NCBI RefSeq assembly: GCF_013364355.1 | Contig: NZ_CP054931.1 | Span: forward strand, 372,001-436,000 | Source of the DNA: Stenotrophomonas sp. NA06056 | GTDB taxonomy: Bacteria > Pseudomonadota > Gammaproteobacteria > Xanthomonadales > Xanthomonadaceae | Length of the DNA: 64,000 nucleotides | Reading direction: 5' to 3' | Part shown: in pieces, positions 58,033-64,000 of the stretch | Position numbering within the stretch: position 1 is the first letter of the stretch | How the letters are laid out: each line of letters starts with the position of its first letter | Notes under the pieces: generated by a model | Told to the model about the DNA's origin: nothing | Database searches by the model: none | What the model saw: the letters and a program-made list of their open reading frames with translations, nothing else | Translations under genes and position numbers: made by a program

Positions 58033-58332
58033 ATGGCCAACCTGACCTATCATCCGCCGCTGGGCGTGCGCTGGCTGACATTCCGCCTGCGCAACGGCCA
58101 GTCCATCGGCCCGGAGAAGCTGCGGGCCGTGTGGTCCGATGCTGCGGAAACCAACAACTGTTCGGTCCGCCGCGAGCATGTAGAGGGTGCCGGTTTCGTC
58201 TATGCGCTGTACGCACCCAGCGGGCTGTGCGTTCCGCGTCGCGCGGAACTGCGCATGCGGCTGTTGCTGGAAGAAGCGGGCTACGCGTTCTCGATGGGCG
58301 TGCTTACCGGCAGCCATCCTGCCTACGGTTGA
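58033..58332 (+). CDS. Small unknown protein
   Basis: The 99-residue protein begins MANLTYHPPLGVRWLTFRLR and has a ribosome-binding site (GAAGGTG). Composition is soluble alpha/beta. No family recognised. Confidence 0.7.
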   Translation: MANLTYHPPLGVRWLTFRLRNGQSIGPEKLRAVWSDAAETNNCSVRREHVEGAGFVYALYAPSGLCVPRRAELRMRLLLEEAGYAFSMGVLTGSHPAYG

Positions 58333-58408
58333 GTGCAGGGTGATCTGATCGGCCCGGAGGTTGCTAGACTGCGCGCCCCGCGCGTCGCCGCAATCACGGA
58401 AGATCCCC

Positions 58409-59473
58409 ATGCCCAAGCTGTCTGCCCTTGCTGTTCTCATGGCCCTCGCTGTCTGCGCCCCAACTGCACACGCCGACGAACAGGACAGCGCCTCGACCAT
58501 CGCGTTCAAGTCCATCAGCCCGGTGGTGAACGCGCTGATCAACGCCGATGACGCGCAGGAACTGATGGACAAGGCCGAGGACGACGAGCTGACCGTGTTG
58601 CAGTCGCTTGCCCTGTATCTGGCTGCCGCACGCGAGGATTCCCAGCTGCCACAGGCGTCGTACCACGCTGCGGCGCTGTTTGCCCGGCGCGGTGATGATG
58701 CATTGGCCCAGCGCTACCTGGAGGAAGCCGATGAACGCGGCATGTGGTTCGCTCCGGTGCTGGCCGAGGACGAGGACTTCAAGGATCTTCGCCAGACCGA
58801 ATTCTTCAAGCGTGCCCTGGCCAACACGCAGGCCCGCTATGAAAAGGTGGCTGCCGGACGCGTGGGCGCCACGTCGGTGCTGCAGCCTTCCCGCAACGTG
58901 TCGATGCCGGCGTGCGCGCCGGTGCTGGTCTGGCTGCACGGATACGGCATCAATGGCGAGCTGGACGACAGCGACCAGCCCCTGGCCGATGCAGGGGTCG
59001 TACTGTTGGGCGTCAACGGTACGCAGATGCGCGAGTCGCTGGACAGCTTCGCTTGGACCGGCCCGTATGAGGGCACGCACACGGTCGTGCAGCAGGGCCT
59101 GGATGAACTTGCCGCCGGGCAGTGCATTGATCGCAAGCACGTGTATCTGATGGGCTTCTCGCAGGGCGCCCAGCATGCAGGCGCACTACTGGCGCAGCAT
59201 CCGTCGGACTATGCCGGTGCGCTGCTGGTGTCCCCTGGTGGCTGGCGCCAGCCGGTGCCTACCGAAAGCGCCGCACGCGGCAAGCGCGTGTTCGTCATCA
59301 ATGGTGAGCAGGAAGGGCCGGCCAACCAGAAGATGAGTGCCGACTTCCGCGCGTTGTTCGGCCAGGACAACCTGCTGAAGTCACGCACCCACGGCGGCGG
59401 GCACAGTTATCCGCAGGATTGGCAGACCACCTTCCCGCAGGCGATCCGCTGGTTGATGGGCAAGGACGGCTGA
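58409..59473 (+). CDS. Secreted alpha/beta-hydrolase (phospholipase/carboxylesterase type)
   Basis: The 354-residue protein has a signal peptide (ALAVLMALAVCAPTAHA), a helical N-terminal part of about 120 residues similar to TPR-like repeats (YHAAALFARRGDDALAQRYL), and a hydrolase domain with LVWLHGYG, the nucleophile GFSQGAQHAG and catalytic His in HGGGHSYPQDW. The signature fits phospholipase/carboxylesterase family 2. A role at the cell surface is inferred. Confidence 0.85.
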   Translation: MPKLSALAVLMALAVCAPTAHADEQDSASTIAFKSISPVVNALINADDAQELMDKAEDDELTVLQSLALYLAAAREDSQLPQASYHAAALFARRGDDALAQRYLEEADERGMWFAPVLAEDEDFKDLRQTEFFKRALANTQARYEKVAAGRVGATSVLQPSRNVSMPACAPVLVWLHGYGINGELDDSDQPLADAGVVLLGVNGTQMRESLDSFAWTGPYEGTHTVVQQGLDELAAGQCIDRKHVYLMGFSQGAQHAGALLAQHPSDYAGALLVSPGGWRQPVPTESAARGKRVFVINGEQEGPANQKMSADFRALFGQDNLLKSRTHGGGHSYPQDWQTTFPQAIRWLMGKDG

Positions 59474-59651
59474 GGCCGGGATTCAGATGCAGTGAAGACA
59501 CCGCGTCTCCCGCGTGAGCCGGTGGGGTTGCGTTGGGCAGCATGATTACCGCATCAATCGGTGCTCACCTGCGAACCACGCGCGTTCGGCCAGTCTGGTG
59601 TGGCAGGCAACGGATACCACTGTTGTCCTTTCCCCAACAAGGAGACTACAC

Positions 59652-60104
59652 ATGAGCACCCAGTCCACCATCGAGCATCGCCTCAACGACCTGATCGAGA
59701 TCGCACGTGATGGCAAGTCCTTCTACGAGGAAGCCGCAACCAAGGTGAAGGATGCCGAGCTGTCGGCGTTGTTCGTCCGCATTGCCGGGGTGAAGGGCCG
59801 CATCGTGTCTTCGCTGAGCAGCTCGGTGGTGGCCACCGGCGGCAAGCCGGCCGAGCACGGCACCATGGTCGGTTCCATGCAGCAGTTCTACGGCAAGGTG
59901 CGCGCTGCCTTCGGTGATACCAACTATGGCTACGTGGCCGAGCTTGAAGAGTCCGAAGATCGCCTGCTGGGCGCGTTCAAGGACGTGCTGAAGGACAACG
60001 ACCTGCCGCCGGCGGTGCGCCAGGAAGTGACCCAGTGGCTGCCGGAAGTGCAGGAATGCCACTCGGTGATGCGCGCGCGCAAGCATGCGATGAAGGCCGC
60101 CTGA
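59652..60104 (+). CDS. PA2169/DUF2383 family four-helix-bundle protein
   Basis: The 150-residue protein has the family's start (MSTQSTIEHRLNDLIEIARD) and ferritin-like helices with KSFYEEAATKVKD and GYVAELEESEDRLLGAFKDV. A ribosome-binding site AAGGAG lies upstream. Function is unknown; stress-linked expression is reported for the family in Pseudomonas. A strong terminator follows. Confidence 0.88.
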   Translation: MSTQSTIEHRLNDLIEIARDGKSFYEEAATKVKDAELSALFVRIAGVKGRIVSSLSSSVVATGGKPAEHGTMVGSMQQFYGKVRAAFGDTNYGYVAELEESEDRLLGAFKDVLKDNDLPPAVRQEVTQWLPEVQECHSVMRARKHAMKAA

Positions 60105-60135
60105 TCGCATCTGGCGGTCATCCCCCACACCGCTA

Positions 60136-60172
60136 CGACCAGGGCAGCCTCGTGCTGCCCTGGTCGTTTCTG
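60136..60172 (+). terminator. Intrinsic terminator of the DUF2383 gene
   Basis: CGACCAGGGCAGC - CTCGT - GCTGCCCTGGTCG, then TTTCTGTTTC. The same hairpin could also serve the convergent MFS gene. Confidence 0.85.
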
Positions 60173-60194
60173 TTTCTGCTTCCTTCATCTGCCG

Positions 60195-61694
60195 TCAGGC
60201 GTGCTTCCTGAGCAGGGCAACGGCCAGGCTGGCCAGCGTCGCTGCCGCAGCGGACGTCCACAGGGACGCGGCAAAGCCCTGGCTGTAGATCGCCCGTGCG
60301 AGATCAACCGGGGTTTCACCGGTCAGCGCGCCGGTGGCGATGCTGTCGGCCAGGCGCACGACGTTGCCTGCGGCAACACCTGTTGAAAGTCCGGCGCGGA
60401 TGCCGACGGTCAAGGCGCTGGAGAGAACCGTGAATCCGAGCAGGATGCCGACGAAGCGTGTTGTTGCACTGATGCCCGAGGCCATGCCTGCGCGGTCACG
60501 AGGTGCCGAACCGATGATGGCCTTGGATGTCTCGCCGTTGAGAATGCCGCCGCCTGCGCCGATGATGACCATCGCCACCAGCGCCACCGCCGGCATGTGG
60601 TGCCACGCGCCGATTCCGGCCAGCGCATTGCCGGCGGCCGTGATGGACAGGCCGATGGCCAGCACGGTCTCACTCGAGAAGCGCCTGCCCAGGCGCCTGC
60701 CAACGCCCGGGAACAGCAGCATCGCTGCGGCGAACGGCAGCATGCCTGCACCCGTGGCCAGGGCACTCAGGCCGACGCCGTTCTGCAGGTACTGCGGCAG
60801 CATCGAGGCCATCACCTGCGCGCTGACCGCGTAGCCGATCATTGCGATGAGTGCACCGACGAAACGCGGGCTTGCAAGCAGCCGCAGGTCGACCATCGGA
60901 TGCCGACGCTTGAGTTCGATGCAGGCAAACAACGCGCCCATCGCGATGCCCAGGCCCAGACCAGCAAGCGCCACCACTGATGTCCATCCCTGCGCGAGCC
61001 CTTCCACGAGGAAGAACACGATGCCGAAGATCGCCATGCTGAAGGTGATGATGCCGGGTGCATCGAGCGGGCGTACCACCGTGTCGGCGGAATCAGGCAC
61101 CCAGCGGATCGCACCGTAGGCCAGGAAGGCGAGGAAGGGCAGGATCGCGATGAACACCGAGCGCCATCCCCACAACGAGGACAACAGTCCGCCGATCAGT
61201 GGCGAGAGCACCATCATCATGCCCATCGCTGTGCCCCAGAAGGCCCAGGCATCGTCGCGCTGCTTGCCCTCGTGGAACGCGTGGCCGATGACCGACAACG
61301 AGGGTGCCAGCAGGAAGGCGGCACCCATGCCCTGGAACGCACGAGCCACATACAGCGCACTGGCCGTGGGTGCCAGCGCGCAGGTCAGCGATGAGAGGGC
61401 GAACAAGGTGATGCCGATCAACAGCACGCGCTGGCGACCATGTCGATCGGCGATGGCACCGGCGGGAAGAAGCAGCGAGGTGAAGGACAGGATGTAGCAG
61501 CTGATTACCCACTCGATGTCAGCGAAGTCGGCCTGCAGATCGCGCGCGATGGTCGGGAGCGCGACGGCCACGGCATTGGTTTCCAGCACAGTCATCGTGC
61601 AGCCGAGCGAGGCGACGATCAGGATCCAGTTGGGCCGCCTGTGGCGGGGAGGGGAAAGGGGCACCGGCGACTCGGCTGGGGGAGGAATACCCAT
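60195..61694 (-). CDS. MFS drug efflux transporter, DHA2 (EmrB/QacA) family
   Basis: The 499-residue protein has about 14 membrane segments. DHA2 motifs are present: TMTVLETNAVAVALPTIARD in helix 1 (acidic residue replacing the common LD), ADRHGRQRVLLIGI (motif A) and GMGAAFLLAPSLSVIGHAF (near motif C). It exports drugs by proton antiport. It is divergent from a LysR regulator with a palindrome between them, so that regulator likely controls it. Confidence 0.9.
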   Translation of the reverse strand: MGIPPPAESPVPLSPPRHRRPNWILIVASLGCTMTVLETNAVAVALPTIARDLQADFADIEWVISCYILSFTSLLLPAGAIADRHGRQRVLLIGITLFALSSLTCALAPTASALYVARAFQGMGAAFLLAPSLSVIGHAFHEGKQRDDAWAFWGTAMGMMMVLSPLIGGLLSSLWGWRSVFIAILPFLAFLAYGAIRWVPDSADTVVRPLDAPGIITFSMAIFGIVFFLVEGLAQGWTSVVALAGLGLGIAMGALFACIELKRRHPMVDLRLLASPRFVGALIAMIGYAVSAQVMASMLPQYLQNGVGLSALATGAGMLPFAAAMLLFPGVGRRLGRRFSSETVLAIGLSITAAGNALAGIGAWHHMPAVALVAMVIIGAGGGILNGETSKAIIGSAPRDRAGMASGISATTRFVGILLGFTVLSSALTVGIRAGLSTGVAAGNVVRLADSIATGALTGETPVDLARAIYSQGFAASLWTSAAAATLASLAVALLRKHA

Positions 61695-61695
61695 T

Positions 61696-61759
61696 CAAAC
61701 AACTTCGACCGTTTGTTTCATTGCCGGTGTTCTTCAAGTACGTTAGGAAAAATCTAACG
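61696..61759. promoter_or_regulatory. Operator region between the MFS and LysR genes
   Basis: Inverted repeat CGTTAG-7-CTAACG (61741-61759) contains the LysR-box form T-N11-A; a second one CAAAC-10-GTTTG lies at 61696-61715. Both are good candidate binding sites for the LysR protein. Confidence 0.6.
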
Positions 61760-61770
61760 ATCACGCGAGC

Positions 61771-62679
61771 ATGGACCGTCGGCATCTGCAGTACTACGTC
61801 GCATTGGCCGAGGAGCTGCATTTCGGACGTGCCGCGCTGCGTTTGGGCATCGCGACGCCGACGCTGAGCGTGCAGATCCAGGAGATCGAGCGTCGCCTGG
61901 GCGCACGCCTGTTCGACCGCAGCCGACGCGAGGTGACGTTGACCTCGGCCGGCACTCTCTTCCTGGCCGAAGCGCGCAACGTACTGCAGCAGTTCGAGCA
62001 GGCAGAGGCCATAGGCCGCCGTGCAGGTCGCGGCGAGATCGGCAGGATCGAGATCGGCTACGTGGGTTCGGCGGTCTATGCCGGTGCGCTGCAGGAGCAG
62101 TTGCAGCAGTTCCGCAGTGCCTCGCCCGATGTGGATCTGCAGGTCGGCGAGTGGCCGATGGCCGAACTGCCGGATCTGCTGCTGGACGGTCGCGTCGATG
62201 TGGCGTTCTGCCGGCTTCCGATGGAGGTCCCCGATGCGCTTGGTTCGCACATCCTCGTCGAAGACCGGTTCTGCGTAGCATTGCCGGCATCGCATGCACT
62301 GGCCCGCGCAGCGTTGCCGGTGCAGCCGGCGCAGTTGGCGAAGGAGGCGTTCATCATGCCGGAGCAGCCCGCAGGTGCTCTGGAGGTCGCGCGCCGTGGT
62401 GCGTTCGTGCCGGACATCCGTTCCCGTCCCGGCCATCTTGCCGCCGTACTGGCGCAGGTCGCGGTGGGCGATGGGGCGCTGGCCATCGTGCCGTCGGTCC
62501 TGCAGCAGACGCTGCTGCTGCCGGGCGTGGTGTATCTGCCGATCGCCGGGCCTGTCATCGCCTCGACCATTGCGGCGCTGTACCGTGAGCAGGAAACGTC
62601 GCCGGTGGTTCGCCGGCTCATCGAGCAGGTGCGTTGCACGCCCGCCCGGCGCATCGACATGCCGCCGTCGCGACGGTAG
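61771..62679 (+). CDS. LysR-family transcriptional regulator
   Basis: The 302-residue protein starts with a winged-helix domain (QYYVALAEELHFGRAALRLG, then TPTLSVQIQEIERRLGARLF) and has the periplasmic-binding-protein-like effector domain. It is divergent from the MFS pump and probably its regulator. Inducer is unknown. Confidence 0.93.
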   Translation: MDRRHLQYYVALAEELHFGRAALRLGIATPTLSVQIQEIERRLGARLFDRSRREVTLTSAGTLFLAEARNVLQQFEQAEAIGRRAGRGEIGRIEIGYVGSAVYAGALQEQLQQFRSASPDVDLQVGEWPMAELPDLLLDGRVDVAFCRLPMEVPDALGSHILVEDRFCVALPASHALARAALPVQPAQLAKEAFIMPEQPAGALEVARRGAFVPDIRSRPGHLAAVLAQVAVGDGALAIVPSVLQQTLLLPGVVYLPIAGPVIASTIAALYREQETSPVVRRLIEQVRCTPARRIDMPPSRR

Positions 62680-62766
62680 CGACGCCCCCGCTTTCACTTC
62701 CTCTCCCGCGCACGCGGGTAGGGTGATGTGGCCTGGAATCACCAGGCCTATCAGGGAGTGATATCA

Positions 62767-62967
62767 ATGCGAGCCATCAGGAAAGTGATCGCTGCTGCAG
62801 TGTTTGCACTTGCGTGTACCGGTTCGGTGGCGGTGGCCGGTCCGGTCCAACCGTGCGACCTGCCATGCTGGAAGGCCTACCAGGCCTGCGTTGCCAGTGG
62901 CAGTGATGCCATGGAGTGCCAGTTCGAATACGATCGCTGTGTCATGGACAGGTGCGGCGCGGTCTGA
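62767..62967 (+). CDS. Small Cys-rich exported peptide
   Basis: The 66-residue product has a signal peptide (AIRKVIAAAVFALACTG) and a mature peptide with six Cys (CDLPC, QAC, EC, RC, RC), suggesting three disulphides. CAGGGAG precedes the start at a workable distance. Similar small exported proteins exist in xanthomonads, but no name is known to me. Confidence 0.75.
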   Translation: MRAIRKVIAAAVFALACTGSVAVAGPVQPCDLPCWKAYQACVASGSDAMECQFEYDRCVMDRCGAV

Positions 62968-63066
62968 GGCCTGCATACCGTTCGCAATGAAGGGGCCCGA
63001 TCCATGGGCCTCTTTTCACCTGGCCGCAGCACGCGGTCAGCGGTCGTGATCGTCTGGAGCCGCTAC

Positions 63067-63417
63067 ATGGCTGTAAAACGCGTCGTCGCCAATATCGCCA
63101 GTACCGATCCTGCACAGGCGGCCGCGTTCTACGGCGACATCCTCGGCATGGACATCGTGATGGACCACGGCTGGATCGTCACCTACGGCGGGCAGGGCAC
63201 TGCGCTGGCACAGCTCAGCATTGCCAGCGAAGGTGGATCGGGTACGCCGGTGCCGGATCTTTCGATCGAGGTGGATGATCTGGAGGGCGTACTTGAGCGC
63301 CTGCGACATGCGAACATCGCTCTTGAATACGGCCCAGCTGAAGAGCCATGGGGCGTGCGTCGCTTCTACGTGCGCGACCCGTTCGGGCGCCTGTTGAACA
63401 TTCTCGCCCACGCCTAG
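63067..63417 (+). CDS. VOC-family (glyoxalase/bleomycin-resistance fold) protein
   Basis: The 116-residue protein has the VOC pattern: KRVVANIASTDPAQAAAFYG at the N-terminus and RRFYVRDPFGRLLNILAH at the C-terminus. Metal-binding residues are incomplete. It starts with a GGAG ribosome-binding site, and is convergent with the TetR gene. Substrate is unknown. Confidence 0.87.
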   Translation: MAVKRVVANIASTDPAQAAAFYGDILGMDIVMDHGWIVTYGGQGTALAQLSIASEGGSGTPVPDLSIEVDDLEGVLERLRHANIALEYGPAEEPWGVRRFYVRDPFGRLLNILAHA

Positions 63418-63433
63418 CCAGCGCGCACCCGAC

Positions 63434-64000
63434 TCAGCGGCGCTTCTTCGCAGGTACCGCCGCCACGCCGACCATGCGCAGGCAATCGGCGACCACCGCA
63501 GCGATGAACGCCTCGGGTGACTGTTCGGGGGCGGCGATCAGATCGTCCGTGGCGCCATGCACGCCGGCGTAGATCAGCGAGGCGGTGACCCGTGGCGCGG
63601 GCAACGACCACAGCCCTGCCTCGACACCGCTTTCGAGGATTGCCGACAACTGCTGCTGGATGGCGTTGCGGTCTGCGTTGCCGCGTTCGTGGTGATGATG
63701 GTTGGCGTAGACCACGTCATGCAGCGCATGCGTGCGCGCATAGATACGGATATTGGCCTCGATCCAGGCGCGCAGACGGGCCTCGCCGGCGGTGGCCGGA
63801 TGCTGCTCGACTGCCAGTTCCACTTCAGCCAGGAAGCGTTCGGTATAGCGCTTGGCCAGCGCCTGCAGGATTTCGCCCTTGGACGCGAAGTACGTATAGA
63901 ACGTTCCCTTGGCGACATCGGCTGCAGCCACGATGTCACTGATGGTGGTCGCTTCCACGCCGCGCGACAGGAACAGCGCCTCGGCAGCGTCCATCAACTC
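63434..64000 (-). CDS. TetR-family transcriptional regulator, N-terminus cut by the window edge
   Basis: The visible 188 residues include most of the TetR helix-turn-helix (DAAEALFLSRGVEATTISDI, VAKGTFYTYFASKGEIL) and an all-helical ligand-binding domain. The frame stays open to the edge, and the usual first 10-20 residues are outside. No regulated gene can be named from this window. Confidence 0.9.
   Translation of the reverse strand, partial: ELMDAAEALFLSRGVEATTISDIVAAADVAKGTFYTYFASKGEILQALAKRYTERFLAEVELAVEQHPATAGEARLRAWIEANIRIYARTHALHDVVYANHHHHERGNADRNAIQQQLSAILESGVEAGLWSLPAPRVTASLIYAGVHGATDDLIAAPEQSPEAFIAAVVADCLRMVGVAAVPAKKRR

Overview
The window reads as a chromosomal stretch of a high-GC gammaproteobacterium of the Xanthomonadaceae, most likely Stenotrophomonas (S. 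maltophilia complex). The main evidence is the scattered short palindromes that begin with GTAG (for example GTAGATCCACGCCATGCGTGGAT), the signature of the SMAG repeat family described in S. maltophilia. The gene order topA-smg-dprA-LysM-def-fmt-rsmB and the strong GC bias at third codon positions agree with this. Species assignment is inference. Both edges cut genes: priA lacks its C-terminus on the left and a TetR regulator lacks its N-terminus on the right.

Bases 1-20.3 kb are mostly housekeeping: priA, a membrane-anchored sigma-factor-like protein with a DUF3106 partner, a MATE pump, sppA, an SDR oxidoreductase, two DUF4124 proteins, tsaC, topA, two GYF-domain membrane proteins (one with a pilin-like helix), smg, dprA, a LysM protein, and the divergent def and fmt. 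From 20.3 to 31.5 kb follow rsmB, a cell-envelope group (ArnT-like GT39, WaaL-like O-antigen ligase, WaaE-like GT2, a CDP-glycerol-phosphotransferase-like enzyme), two bacterial PH-domain proteins, ribA, an LpxL-like acyltransferase and dtd. rpoD and a tRNA-Ile(CAU) gene close this block at 33.8 kb.

From 33.9 to 37.9 kb a five-gene minus-strand cluster encodes a GGDEF-like/EAL protein, two roadblock/LC7 proteins, an unrecognised protein with a receiver-like N-terminus, and a small GTPase. This parts list resembles MglA/MglB polarity modules and Streptomyces conservons, but has a c-di-GMP phosphodiesterase where a kinase would be expected. It is the best candidate here for an undescribed system.

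From 38.2 to 52.5 kb are surface functions: a subtilisin-type autotransporter, then a complete CS1/cable-type (alternate) chaperone-usher operon (chaperone, major pilin, usher, tip). It is followed by a response regulator and histidine kinase, a second regulator that is a close paralogue with a damaged receiver domain, a stand-alone IS5-type transposase N-terminal domain and an unknown protein. The layout recalls the Burkholderia cable-pilus locus with its own signalling genes.

The last 11 kb hold an aspartyl-protease-like protein divergent from another two-component pair, a glutathione transferase, several small unknown genes, a secreted esterase, a DUF2383 protein, an MFS pump divergent from its probable LysR regulator, a Cys-rich secreted peptide, a VOC protein and the truncated TetR. 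Several SMAG repeats sit exactly at gene ends and supply the TAG stop codon of the preceding gene.
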